Assembly (NCBI GenBank): GCA_021413735.1
Contig: JAIOPV010000254.1
Span: forward strand, 19,140 to 83,139
Direction of reading: 5' to 3'
Length of the DNA: 64,000 nucleotides
DNA from: Planctomycetota bacterium
Lineage (GTDB): Bacteria; Planctomycetota; Planctomycetia; Gemmatales; Gemmataceae
Positions 8,403-17,511 of this stretch are shown here, in pieces; within the stretch, counting starts at the first letter, position 1; the number at the start of each line of letters is the position of its first letter. The notes beneath the pieces are model-generated. The model saw nothing but the letters and a program-made list of their open reading frames with translations. It had not been told where the DNA came from and ran no database searches. Made by a program: the position numbers and the translations under genes.

Positions 8403-9697
8403 CGGGTCTCCAACCGGAAGACCCGAGGGTCAAGTGTGACCTCGTGCGAAGCCATCCTCTCCAGGACGTGTGGGACGACACCCGTGGGATGGAGTCTGCC
8501 TTGAGCCTCCCCGTTCGATCCCGCTCCTCCATGTCGGAAAACAAAAATGTCCTGGATCGCGATCTGGTCACCTGCCAGTCCAATTACCTCACTGATTCGT
8601 ACAACCCGGCGAATGCCGGTCGGCAAACGGGCAACTTGAACGACAATGTGCACGGCAGACGCGATCTGGCGACGAATGCCCCACAACGGTATCTCCAACC
8701 CCGCTGACGCAACCATGATTTCGAGCCGTCCAAGAGCAGCTCCCGGATCGTTCGCGTGCAGCGTTGTGAGGCTTCCGTCGTGCCCTGTGTCCATCGCCTG
8801 GAGCATATCAAGTGCCTCGGCTCCTCGGCACTCACCAACGATGATGCGGTCCGGTCGCATTCGGAGGGCGTTTCGCACCAGATCTCGAGTCGTAACCTTA
8901 CCGGCACCGTCGGCGTTTCCTGGACGAGTTTCCATCCTCGCGACATGCGATTTCTGGAGCCGTAACTCTGCCGCGTCTTCGATTGTGACGATCCGTTCTC
9001 GATCACTGATGAACGCGGACAGCGCGTTCAAGAAAGTGGTTTTTCCGCTGCCGGTACCCCCCGAGATCACCATGTTGAGTCGTCCGCGGACACAACCACG
9101 GAGGAACTCCGCTGCGTCTACAGTGAGCGCTCCACGTGTGACCAGATCTTCGAGCCGCAGTGCTCGAACTCCGAAACGGCGGATTGATACCAGGGTGCCA
9201 TCGAGAGCCACGGGAGGGAATACCGCATTGATTCGACTTCCATCCGGGAGTCTCGCATCGACAGTTGGTGAGGATTCATCAACCCGCCGTCCAACCCGTC
9301 CAACAATCCTTTGGACCACCTGTCGAAGATGCCGATCGTCCTCAAACGCGACATTGGCCGGTTCAAGCCGACCGTGACGTTCGACGTAGACGGAATTTGG
9401 ACCGTTAATGAGGATGTCGGTGACATCGGGATCGCTCATGAGCGGTTCGAGTGGACCGAGGCCGAACGCCTCGTCGAGCACTTCACGAACGAGCCGTTCG
9501 CGTTCGAGTGCGTTGAACAGTTGTGGTCCACTGCGGATGAGTTCCTCGGCCGCTCGACGGATTTCCTGTCGGAGTTGGTCTTCTCTCGCTGTCCCTGCCG
9601 ATGTGGGATCGAGCGCTGTGACCAGACGCTCGTGGATCTCTCGCTTAAATCTCAGGAACTGTCGCTCCCGATCGGGCTTGGATACTGGAGGTTGCAT
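8399..9697 (-). CDS. tadA: Tad secretion ATPase TadA (CpaF type)
   Basis: Protein of 432 aa, type II/IV secretion hexameric ATPase that powers pilus assembly. The N-terminal domain contains DVTDILINGPNSVYVERHGR. The Walker A motif is GGTGSGKTTFLN, followed by the Asp box IVTIEDAAELRL, Walker B region RPDRIIVGECRGAEALDML and His box TGHDGSLTTLHANDP. The frame is open back to 9835, which would overlap the upstream gene; the ATG at 9697 starts just before the conserved helical N-terminus and is preferred. It follows tadZ by 52 bp. Confidence 0.92.
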   Translation of the reverse strand: MQPPVSKPDRERQFLRFKREIHERLVTALDPTSAGTAREDQLRQEIRRAAEELIRSGPQLFNALERERLVREVLDEAFGLGPLEPLMSDPDVTDILINGPNSVYVERHGRLEPANVAFEDDRHLRQVVQRIVGRVGRRVDESSPTVDARLPDGSRINAVFPPVALDGTLVSIRRFGVRALRLEDLVTRGALTVDAAEFLRGCVRGRLNMVISGGTGSGKTTFLNALSAFISDRERIVTIEDAAELRLQKSHVARMETRPGNADGAGKVTTRDLVRNALRMRPDRIIVGECRGAEALDMLQAMDTGHDGSLTTLHANDPGAALGRLEIMVASAGLEIPLWGIRRQIASAVHIVVQVARLPTGIRRVVRISEVIGLAGDQIAIQDIFVFRHGGAGSNGEAQGRLHPTGVVPHVLERMASHEVTLDPRVFRLETR

Positions 9698-9749
9698 CGT
9701 TGGTTCCGTGATGGTCCGCCGGCGCTGGAGTTTGACGACCGCGGACCTG

Positions 9750-10883
9750 TCATGTAGCCTTGATCGCTGTGCGGATGAGATCGGTGAGTTTGACGAGACT
9801 CCGAGCTGCAGAAGATGAGGGGCCATTCCGAACAATCGGATCGCCGACGTTGGTCGCCCGGTTCATCGCCTTTGAGTCGTCCGGAATGAGGTGAAAGAGT
9901 CGCCCACCCAGAGCCTGTTCCGCCTGGCTCTGCGTTAAGGCGTGAGGCAGTCCATCTCGATTTGCGACTACCTTGATGCGATGTGCATCAACTCCAGCGG
10001 TGGCCAGATGCTCCAGAGTTCTGCGGGCGTTCCGCAAGCACGGAAAATCAAGCCGCACAATCAGCAGCACAATATCCGAAACGCGCAACGCATGAATCTG
10101 CTCCTCACGAAACGTCGGGCTCACTTCAGCGACAGTGTAGGGAGCAAGCGTCCGAGCCAGGCTCAGCACATCGCGAAGATCCTCAGCAGTAATTCCGGGA
10201 GCGGAATCGCCAGGCGTGAGACGGCGAAGGGTACTCGCAGCTCGCCGCGGTGAAGCGAGCAACCTCAGACCCGATCGGTGTGCGATCAGTGCCCTCTCGA
10301 ACAGGTCTCGATCGAGCGAGACAGAACTCATGAACAGATCGGCAATCGTATATGTTGGATCAATGTCAAGGAGCGAAGCAAGGTCGCCAGTTTCGAGTTT
10401 GAGATCAATGAGGAGGCATCCCCCGTGACTCTGTGCCAGAACTGCCGCCAAGTTCGTGGCAACAGTGCTCGCTCCAACTCCTCCGCTTGCACCAAGAACG
10501 GCGATCATCCGCCCCGTCGCCCGGGCGTTCCCGACATTTTGACGGATCAACACTTCGTCGAGGTCAGTGTTGATTTCCTCTTCCATCACGAACTGGTCGG
10601 CACCTCCCCGCAGAGCCCGGACAATCAGCTTGGGATCTGTCGCCGCACCGATCGCGATAATCTGCCCTGTCGTCGCTGCTCGAATCTCGCCCAGAGCGAG
10701 AAGTGCTCTCGCGGGATCTGGGCTCATGCACACGACCACGAGTTCGGGATGCGACTCCCCCAGACTGGCTGCGCTGGTCAGCGGAAGAACCTGCGACTCT
10801 GAGCAGGAGTAACCGTGCCGAGTCAGGGTACGGCAGATAACTGTACTCAGTTGTGTGGAGTCGCTCAGAATATCGACTCGCAT
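9750..10883 (-). CDS. tadZ: TadZ/CpaE-like pilus localisation protein
   Basis: Protein of 377 aa. The first 130 residues are a receiver-like domain (MRVDILSDSTQLSTVICRTL), followed by a MinD/ParA-type ATPase domain with a deviant Walker A, VLGASGGVGASTVATNLAA, and LLIDLKLETGDLASLLD. CpaE/TadZ proteins place the Tad machine at a cell pole. The ATG at 10883 has AGGAG 7 nt upstream; the frame extends to 10916 but without support. It lies between flp (130 bp gap) and tadA. Confidence 0.88.
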   Translation of the reverse strand: MRVDILSDSTQLSTVICRTLTRHGYSCSESQVLPLTSAASLGESHPELVVVCMSPDPARALLALGEIRAATTGQIIAIGAATDPKLIVRALRGGADQFVMEEEINTDLDEVLIRQNVGNARATGRMIAVLGASGGVGASTVATNLAAVLAQSHGGCLLIDLKLETGDLASLLDIDPTYTIADLFMSSVSLDRDLFERALIAHRSGLRLLASPRRAASTLRRLTPGDSAPGITAEDLRDVLSLARTLAPYTVAEVSPTFREEQIHALRVSDIVLLIVRLDFPCLRNARRTLEHLATAGVDAHRIKVVANRDGLPHALTQSQAEQALGGRLFHLIPDDSKAMNRATNVGDPIVRNGPSSSAARSLVKLTDLIRTAIKAT

Positions 10884-11013
10884 ACGCGAACTCCTCGGAG
10901 AAATGCCAAGAGGCACGTAGCGATCTGGTCAGAGGTCGAGAACACCCGTGGCGATGGGTGATTTCCCGACCATGACCTTTGTCAGCCAACCGTCACTCTC
11001 GGAAGACGTGCTG

Positions 11014-11196
11014 TCACTCTTCAACAACTGAACCGGGAACTGATTTACTGAACGTGGCGTTGGCGTTGTCACTCAAAGAGACCACACCGATGACACACAC
11101 TCCAACGATGAGAGCCAGGATGATCGCATATTCGACTGCGGTCGGACCTGCTTCACCCTTTAGGAATGACACAATTTTCTTCGCGACCTGCCTCAT
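11014..11196 (-). CDS. flp: Flp-type pilin
   Basis: A 60 aa class IVb prepilin. A short basic leader MRQVAKKIVSFLKGEAG is followed by PTAVEYAIILALIVGV, the Flp signature with the processing site after Gly and Glu five residues into the mature protein. The ATG at 11196 has GGAG 7 nt upstream; the longer open frame to 11301 has no pilin features. It is the first gene of the Tad operon, as usual, so the operon promoter should lie upstream, in 11197-11300. The 130 bp gap after it fits the common pattern of high flp expression with partial readthrough. Confidence 0.93.
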   Translation of the reverse strand: MRQVAKKIVSFLKGEAGPTAVEYAIILALIVGVCVIGVVSLSDNANATFSKSVPGSVVEE

Positions 11197-11823
11197 CACA
11201 AAACTCCGTTCGCAACAGGAAAACTGACACTGTGGACAGTTGCCAGTGGCTCTCGGAGCCTTCGATGGGCATTTTCGTGAGCGTGATTGGTTAATCAGCA
11301 ATGCATGTGCCGTTCAGATGACCCCGTCCGGCAGAGCAGGCCCCAGCCGCTGCGTGCGAGTTTCCCTAACCCCTGTGCACGTCGGGCCAGCCGAGCTGTA
11401 TTCAACCGCCTAATGATGAGACAACCTAAATACGGAATGGTCTTCAATCTGAAGTTAGCATCCCTTTCTTACGTGTCAGGATGTCACCCAACCGTCCACC
11501 CAGCGACAAACTGCGCAACTATCTCGGCGTGAGCCGCGGCGTTCCGGGTGTGCTCGTTGCCATCATGCCCTACGACCTGACCGCGTCCTCAATGCTGTTC
11601 CCCTGCGAAAGTTGGAGCAAAGATGCCTCTTCAGGTCGAGGAACCAAGCAGCCTCAGTATCCAGGAATCGTCTGAAGCTCACGGTTGACGATGTCCCGGT
11701 CTTGGTCCCTCGCTTGGCGCTCGGGCTCGGACCAAGCAGCTCGGGCTCGGACCAAGCAGCTCACCCCCAGATTTTTGGGCGAGAAGCGCGAGGCTCTGCG
11801 AGCCGGTGAGGGGCGTTTTGCAG
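11197..11823. other. Intergenic region upstream of flp with a tandem 20-bp repeat
   Basis: 627 bp between the flp start and the stop of the ceramidase-like gene. It should hold the Tad operon promoter, but I cannot pick out convincing -35/-10 boxes. A perfect tandem duplication of a 20-bp unit (TCGGGCTCGGACCAAGCAGC) lies at 11721-11760. Short frames here resemble no known family. Confidence 0.5.
11721..11760. repeat. Perfect tandem duplication, 2 x 20 bp
   Basis: The unit TCGGGCTCGGACCAAGCAGC occurs at 11721-11740 and again at 11741-11760 without mismatch, with a partial third copy before it (GCGCTC). It is non-coding, about 60 bp after the stop of the ceramidase-like gene on that gene's downstream side. 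Confidence 0.85.
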
Positions 11824-13284
11824 TCAGTTTGAAGGAGACGTGGCCGTGAGTTGTTCGATCTCACGACCCACGGTTTCGATCAACGCTTCGAGGCAACCGG
11901 GGCTCACGGCTGCGATGATCTCCTGATAGATACCGTAGCCGTAACTCTCAGCGCTCGGGATGTAGCCCGGTTGCCAGTCGTTCGTGAGGGTCGCGATTAC
12001 CACCGCGAACTGCGTGAAACGCTTGCGAATCTCGATCTGAAATTCCTGGTACAACTCGCCCGGCACGAACACCCACAGCGCACTGCCAAGTCGTGACACC
12101 GACACTCTCAAGGGGTAGCCCTTCCCCGCTGGCAACGCCGCGAGCCGTGTCAGTTGACGCGTCATCTGCTCGGAACGTGCCCGACACTCGCTCACTTTCT
12201 TCGTGTCGTTCGCAGCACGAGCGTTTGCTTCCTCGGCTTCCCACTTTGCGAGAGCAGCCCGCGTCTCGGCTTCGGTCGGCAACTCCATCCGATACTGCAA
12301 GTTCACGGTGAAGTCGTGCGTCTGCCAGCGGCGTGAATCCTCTTCTTGCTTCGCGTCGAACGGTTTGTGCTTCCACGTTCCGAGAATCGCACCCGACACC
12401 ACTGGGCCCGCATACACGAAGGACGTTCCCGGTTCGGGCAATGCTTCCAACCCCGACAACGCCGCGAAGCCGAGCTGTCTGCCGTTACGATCCGCGACCG
12501 CCGTGTCGCCGACGTACCCTTCCCACGGTCCGAGTTGCCCCGACGCACCTTGCAGAAACAAGCACGGCGTATCCCCGGTGTTCGCCTCCACGACTTCCCG
12601 CATCGCACCGAGATAATCCGGGCTGATCTTCGTGTTCTCCCACGCCAGCGTCGTCGGGTGGCACGCATAATTCACGACGGTTCCAAGCGTTTTTCCGCTG
12701 TCGTCGGCAACCGCCTTCACCACAAGAACGGTGTCGTCGGAAGGGCCGTCGGGGTTGAAACCGCACACGAATTGTTTCGACACGGCATCCCAGAAGTCGC
12801 GGTGTCTGGCAAGCGAACAGCGAGCGGTGCCGTACACGAGGGTCGCGAGTTCGGCACTGTCGGCAGCGCTCGCGGCAAGTTTCGCACAGGTCTCGCCCAG
12901 CATGTCGAGGTATGGCCCGATGAGGTCGCCGCCGGGCAAGTGCGACCGCGTTCGCGACATCCACGCCGAGCCGTGCGTGTGCGACATCGAGATGAACACG
13001 TTTTCGGGCGAACTGTTCACGGCCTTCGCCACGAGTGCCCGGATACGGTCGAATTCGTCGCGGTCGAGCAGGCAGTGATCGAGGCCGAGGATCACCTTCT
13101 GCTGCTTGCGATCAAATGATTCCAGCCACATGGCGGTTGCGGTGAGTGGTCGGTGAATGCCAGTGGCGCGATCATGCAACGCAGCACCCCACATGCGATG
13201 GTAGATGCCAACGGGCGGCGTGATGTCCGCACGGGCGAACCCAACCATGCACCAACTCTGGGGCGTTTCAACGCGGGTTGTCAT
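11824..13284 (-). CDS. Neutral ceramidase-like hydrolase domain protein
   Basis: Protein of 486 aa matching the N-terminal domain of neutral/alkaline non-lysosomal ceramidases: VGFARADITPPVGIYHRMWG, GLDHCLLDRDEFDRIR, the metal-site-like SMSHTHGSAWMSRT, and VNYACHPTTLAWENTKISPD with FLQGASGQLGPWEGY. These His-rich motifs are the Zn ligands and active-site region of the family. No signal peptide is visible, so cytoplasmic action is likely. The ATG overlaps the MFS transporter stop (ATGA). In planctomycetes such proteins often sit with sugar-acid catabolic genes, as here, so the natural substrate may not be a ceramide. Confidence 0.78.
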   Translation of the reverse strand: MTTRVETPQSWCMVGFARADITPPVGIYHRMWGAALHDRATGIHRPLTATAMWLESFDRKQQKVILGLDHCLLDRDEFDRIRALVAKAVNSSPENVFISMSHTHGSAWMSRTRSHLPGGDLIGPYLDMLGETCAKLAASAADSAELATLVYGTARCSLARHRDFWDAVSKQFVCGFNPDGPSDDTVLVVKAVADDSGKTLGTVVNYACHPTTLAWENTKISPDYLGAMREVVEANTGDTPCLFLQGASGQLGPWEGYVGDTAVADRNGRQLGFAALSGLEALPEPGTSFVYAGPVVSGAILGTWKHKPFDAKQEEDSRRWQTHDFTVNLQYRMELPTEAETRAALAKWEAEEANARAANDTKKVSECRARSEQMTRQLTRLAALPAGKGYPLRVSVSRLGSALWVFVPGELYQEFQIEIRKRFTQFAVVIATLTNDWQPGYIPSAESYGYGIYQEIIAAVSPGCLEALIETVGREIEQLTATSPSN

Positions 13285-14507
13285 TTCTGTTCCTCCACGT
13301 CACCGAACAGCGTGCCCTTGGGGTTCAGCATTGCCCAACAAATCGCAGCCAGAAGAATCATCGCATCAAACAGCAACAAGGCTAGATCCCATCGCCCTCG
13401 ACTACCGAGCCAGCCCACGGCAATCGGGAACAGAGTTGCTCCGAGATTCCCACTCATGTTCATGGTCGCGAACACCGTGGCAACCTGTTTGCCGCCGTAA
13501 GACATTGCGAGGGCATACGCACTGACACCGCCAGCGATTCCGCAAAACGAACCGATGCTGATGAGGACAACCGTGAGATCTGGATCGTCCACGAAATACG
13601 CGATCAATGTGACCGCGGCACAAATCACGAGCGCGGTGAAAGTCATGCCTTGGCGTGCGAGCCGCGAGTTACCGGTGCGCTTCAACACCCAGTCGGAGAG
13701 CAGCCCGCCAAGGAAGCCACCGAACGCACCTGCGAACGGCGGCCACGCCGCACGCGAACCAGCGTCTTGGAGGCTGAGCCCCTTCACTTCCTGGAGGAAC
13801 CGCGCGAACCACGTGAAGAAAAACACCACCGCACCCGCACGCAGGAATTGCTGCGAGCACAGCAGAATCATCTGCCAGTCGGTCACGAGTTTCGACCACC
13901 GAATCGGATTGGTCACAGGCGGAGGCACAAATTCGTCAGCGGCTTGGGGTGAAGGAGAATCGGGTCGCGGAACGATCAACCCGAACGCGAGTGCCCACAG
14001 CAATCCAGGTGCGGCATACAGTGCGAAGATTTGTTGCCAGGTGAGTGGGCCAAGAAGTTGCGTTGTGATCTTCGGAGCGAGGACTGCGCCGAGGCTCATG
14101 CAGCACGCCAGCATTCCGGAGGCAATCGCTTGCTCTGTTCGCGGGAATGTCGCCCCGATGGCCTTCGTGCAACACGGGAACACGCCAGCCTGTGCCGCCC
14201 CCATCAATCCCCACAGAAGGGCGAGCGCCCAGAAGCCGCCCGCGAGCCCCGCCAGCCCGGTGCATGCCGACCACAAGACCGCGAAGATCACCAGTGCCGG
14301 CTTGCTTCCAAGGCGATCCGCGACCCAACCCGACGGCAACTGAAACAACGCATACGAGAAGTAAAACACACCGAACACGTAACCCATGTCGCCGGGCGTC
14401 AGGCTCAACTCGGCTTCAATTACCTTCGATGGGCCGTTCATCGCCGTGCGTTGCATATAAGCGACAACGGTGATGAAACACAGGAAGCCGAGCAGAGTGT
14501 ATCGCAT
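13281..14507 (-). CDS. MFS transporter, anion:cation symporter type
   Basis: Protein of 408 aa with about 12 membrane helices. The early motif GWVADRLGSKPALV after the second helix is the MFS signature, and NGPSKVIEAELSLTPGDMGY is typical of the sugar-acid (galactonate/glucarate, DgoT/GudP) subfamily. It sits between a DHDPS-family aldolase and the ceramidase-like gene and overlaps the latter by 4 nt. Import of a hexonate or related organic anion is inferred from the neighbours. Confidence 0.83.
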   Translation of the reverse strand: MRYTLLGFLCFITVVAYMQRTAMNGPSKVIEAELSLTPGDMGYVFGVFYFSYALFQLPSGWVADRLGSKPALVIFAVLWSACTGLAGLAGGFWALALLWGLMGAAQAGVFPCCTKAIGATFPRTEQAIASGMLACCMSLGAVLAPKITTQLLGPLTWQQIFALYAAPGLLWALAFGLIVPRPDSPSPQAADEFVPPPVTNPIRWSKLVTDWQMILLCSQQFLRAGAVVFFFTWFARFLQEVKGLSLQDAGSRAAWPPFAGAFGGFLGGLLSDWVLKRTGNSRLARQGMTFTALVICAAVTLIAYFVDDPDLTVVLISIGSFCGIAGGVSAYALAMSYGGKQVATVFATMNMSGNLGATLFPIAVGWLGSRGRWDLALLLFDAMILLAAICWAMLNPKGTLFGDVEEQK

Positions 14508-14518
14508 GGCGATTCCTG

Positions 14519-15439
14519 TTACGCCGACCGTTCGCCGAGGGCGTGTTGCATTTGCGCGAAGAGTCGGTCCACTTCGTCGGCGGTTTCAGCGTCGAGTTCC
14601 CAACCATACGGCCGACGCCGACGCACGCTCGGGAACAAGCCGCGTTTCACCATGAGATGCTTTTCGACCGCGAGGAAGCCATCGAGACCCGCTTGCAGTT
14701 CCAACGCGACAATCGCACACAACGGGAAGTACACGCGATAGGCTGCGTCTTCGTCGTCGCGTTGAAGGGCTTTCCACACAGCAACGACGCCATCCAAGAG
14801 ATCCATTCCAGGCATGGTGCCGGTGATGCCGCGTCGATAACTGTCGATGAGGAAGATGCCGCCGGAACCCTCGAATATCTGGGCGTTGCCGCCGGTCGCG
14901 TCGCGAAGCGCCGAGAGTTGCGGACCGTTCGGCGCGGCTTCCGGCTTGAACAGAATCTTGTCGGGTCCGTATCGCTCGAACAGCTTCACGCACGCGGCAA
15001 TCGGAATGCTCTGCCCGACATATCCGGATGCGTCCTGCACGATCACGGGAATGCCAATGCCGTCTGCGAGCGCCCGGAAGTGATCGACGAGGTGCGCCTC
15101 GCTCAGTCGCGACGTGAGCGGCGGCACAGCCATCACCGCATCGCAGCCAGCCTTCTCGGCCGCAACCGCGAACGCCAGCGATTGCTTGGTGCTTTCCGCT
15201 CCGACGGCTGCGAACACCGGTCCGCGCCCTGCTGCGAACTCGACGAGCATCTTCACGAGTGACAATCGCTCGTCATGCGTGAGCTTGAACGTCTCGGACA
15301 CCATACCGGTGCCCAGGCCGTCGGCACCAACGCTGAACGCCCAATCGACGGATCGCTTCAACGCGGCCGTGTCGATCTCGTCATGTTCGGTGAACGGCGT
15401 GTGCGCAATCGCGAGAACGCCTTGAAGCTGTTTCGGCAT
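14519..15439 (-). CDS. DHDPS-family aldolase/lyase, probably sugar-acid specific
   Basis: Protein of 306 aa, class I aldolase of the dihydrodipicolinate synthase/N-acetylneuraminate lyase family. The Schiff-base lysine is K165 in KILFKPEAAP, and Y140 in QDASGYVGQS fits the catalytic Tyr. The ATG at 15439 has GGAGA 9 nt upstream; a TTG at 15448 would overlap the previous gene. It starts directly after the dehydratase gene. A family member next to a galactonate-dehydratase-like enzyme suggests cleavage or dehydration of a 2-keto-3-deoxy sugar acid rather than lysine synthesis. Confidence 0.82.
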   Translation of the reverse strand: MPKQLQGVLAIAHTPFTEHDEIDTAALKRSVDWAFSVGADGLGTGMVSETFKLTHDERLSLVKMLVEFAAGRGPVFAAVGAESTKQSLAFAVAAEKAGCDAVMAVPPLTSRLSEAHLVDHFRALADGIGIPVIVQDASGYVGQSIPIAACVKLFERYGPDKILFKPEAAPNGPQLSALRDATGGNAQIFEGSGGIFLIDSYRRGITGTMPGMDLLDGVVAVWKALQRDDEDAAYRVYFPLCAIVALELQAGLDGFLAVEKHLMVKRGLFPSVRRRRPYGWELDAETADEVDRLFAQMQHALGERSA

Positions 15440-15441
15440 GT

Positions 15442-16620
15442 TTACCAATCTCCCACGCTGCCGTCGGTGTAGAACACACGCTGCGGCAACTCCTGCTGGA
15501 ACGGATGTTTCTTCACCTCGGCTTCGTTAATGACGATGCCCAGTCCGGGTTTCGTGTTCGGTCGCACGATGCGGCCAACCTTTTCCACCGTGAAGCCTTC
15601 CTGCACCACATCCGACCGCCACGGCACATCCGCGTGAACCGTTTCGCAGATGATGTAACTCGGCTGCGAGAAGCCGAACTCCAGCGATGCCGCCGTGCTG
15701 ACCGGTCCCTGCGGGTTGTGCGGGGCGAGCGAGATTCGATGTGCTTCTGCGAGTGCTGCGATGCGTCGCGCTTCCGAGAGGCCACCACAGTGGGTGATGT
15801 CCACCTGGCAGACTTCGCACGCTCGCGCGTTGAACAGATCCTTGAAGGCCGCGAGATTCGTCACTCGCTCGCCGGTTGCTATCGGTGTACTCACGGCCTT
15901 GTTAATCATCGCAAGTCCATCGACGCTCTCGGGCCAGCACGGTTCCTCGAAGAAGTACAACCCGAACTGTTCGAGAGCTTTCGCGAACTGCAAACCCATC
16001 GCCGGTGATGGCCTCGCGTGGCAATCAACCATGATGTCGATGCCATCGCCGACCGCTTCACGCATGGCGGCCACGCACTTCACGGCAGTCTTGATCGGCT
16101 TCAACCCTTCCAGTGGAAGCGTCGGCGGCACAGCCATGCACTTGAACGCGGTGAATCCGTCAGCGACGGCTTGCTGTGCGAGTGCAGCGAACCGCTTCGC
16201 GTCTTCGGAGGCGGTTTCGTAGAAGTCTTCCATCTTGCCGCCGCCGAGATGGCAGTACGTGCGAACGTGATCGCGAACCGGACCGCCCCACAGCTTCGAG
16301 CACGGCATACCCGCGACTTTGCCGAGGATATCCCACAGTGCGATGTCGATGCCCGCGATGGCGGTGGCGCGAACGATGCCGTGACCGTGCCAGAAGTGCT
16401 GGCGATACATCATCTGCCAGAGATGTTCGATTCGCGTGGGATCTTCGCCGATGAGCAGTTCAGCGATGTCTTCGACAGCCCCGACCACGGCTCGCGTGTG
16501 CCATTCGAGCGTCGCTTCGCCCCAGCCGAAGAGGCCGTCTTGGTCCGTGACGACTTTAACGAATATCCAGTTTCGCATCCGTGCATTGCAGACGTGCGTT
16601 TCGATCCGGGTGATCTTCAT
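15442..16620 (-). CDS. Enolase-superfamily sugar-acid dehydratase (galactonate dehydratase-like)
   Basis: Protein of 392 aa, close in length and pattern to D-galactonate dehydratase Dgo[49 protein letters not shown]. The metal and catalytic positions are visible in [44 protein letters not shown] and YIICETV. The His in HNPQGP is the expected acid catalyst. First gene of a four-gene minus-strand operon. It would dehydrate an aldonate to a 2-keto-3-deoxy acid, which the next gene product could cleave. Specificity for galactonate itself is not certain. Confidence 0.85.
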   Translation of the reverse strand: MKITRIETHVCNARMRNWIFVKVVTDQDGLFGWGEATLEWHTRAVVGAVEDIAELLIGEDPTRIEHLWQMMYRQHFWHGHGIVRATAIAGIDIALWDILGKVAGMPCSKLWGGPVRDHVRTYCHLGGGKMEDFYETASEDAKRFAALAQQAVADGFTAFKCMAVPPTLPLEGLKPIKTAVKCVAAMREAVGDGIDIMVDCHARPSPAMGLQFAKALEQFGLYFFEEPCWPESVDGLAMINKAVSTPIATGERVTNLAAFKDLFNARACEVCQVDITHCGGLSEARRIAALAEAHRISLAPHNPQGPVSTAASLEFGFSQPSYIICETVHADVPWRSDVVQEGFTVEKVGRIVRPNTKPGLGIVINEAEVKKHPFQQELPQRVFYTDGSVGDW

Positions 16621-16715
16621 GGTGGCCCTCGCGGTGTGTGGGCATTGTCACCGCGATTGCCTGCAAATTCCAGTATGAGAATTGCGATATGCTGTGAACT
16701 GACTTCATCCGTGAA

Positions 16716-17471
16716 TCATGGGTTCGCTTGCGAAGCTGAATCGCCCTGCTCCAATCGACTGATTGCGGCTTGCGCGATTGGTAGCGTCGGCTCCAGTTCG
16801 AGAGCCCGTCGATATGCCGCCAGAGCCTCGGCACGATTGCCTTGTGTCAGCAGCACGAAGCCGAGATTCGCCTGAGCTTCCGCCCGCGAAACGGCTTTCT
16901 CGAACGAAACCACAGCCTGCGTTGACTTGCCGAGTTGAGCCTGTGCCATCCCGAGATTCACCCACGCCCGCTTGTTCGTCTTGTCGGCTGTCACCGAGCG
17001 AAGCAGATACGTTTCCGCCTCGGCCCACTGCCCGCGGTTGTAGTAGCTGTACCCCATGTCGTTGAGCAAACTCGAATCCTTCGGGTGCTTCTTCAGCAAC
17101 TCCTGATACTCGTTCATCGCCTTGGCTTGCTGGTCGATTCGATCATACAGAACCGCGAGTCGCCGACCTACACGCTCGCTCACGGCGGGGTCGAGTTCCC
17201 GACCGCGTTCGTAGTACGCAACCGCATCGACTTCCTTGTCGGCGCGTTCCAGCGACTCCGCCATCACCAAGCAGAGGCTTGCGGACTGCTTCCCCGGAAG
17301 TTCGCTCGACGTGGTATCGGTCGGCGTACTCAGTCCGCCACCGGTGGGACCTGTCAGGGAATCGCTGCCGAGCAGACTGCTCATCGTGCCGGCGCGGTTG
17401 TGCGTGCAGCCGGTGCCGGTTGCAGCAAACACCAGAAGTAGCGCCGTGAATCGCATGGACGATGTTCCCAT
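16716..17471 (-). CDS. TPR lipoprotein, TadD-like
   Basis: Protein of 251 aa. The N-terminus MRFTALLLVFAATGTGC is a lipoprotein signal with a lipobox ending in Cys. Residues from about 85 to 235 form tetratricopeptide repeats (SSLLNDMGYSYYNRGQWAEA, KRAWVNLGMAQAQLGKSTQA, GNRAEALAAYRRALELEPTL). It starts 40 bp after the secretin gene on the same strand. In Tad systems TadD is a TPR lipoprotein needed for secretin assembly, so I infer this role. Starts at 17471 and 17456 are both possible. Confidence 0.75.
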   Translation of the reverse strand: MGTSSMRFTALLLVFAATGTGCTHNRAGTMSSLLGSDSLTGPTGGGLSTPTDTTSSELPGKQSASLCLVMAESLERADKEVDAVAYYERGRELDPAVSERVGRRLAVLYDRIDQQAKAMNEYQELLKKHPKDSSLLNDMGYSYYNRGQWAEAETYLLRSVTADKTNKRAWVNLGMAQAQLGKSTQAVVSFEKAVSRAEAQANLGFVLLTQGNRAEALAAYRRALELEPTLPIAQAAISRLEQGDSASQANP

Positions 17472-17511
17472 TTATGATCGAGTCGTGCAACGCCGCAAGC
17501 GGCAAGAACAA

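Noticed and set aside
9698..9835. Longer N-terminus for TadA
   Set aside because: It would overlap tadZ by 86 nt and adds Ser/Arg-rich residues without family resemblance.
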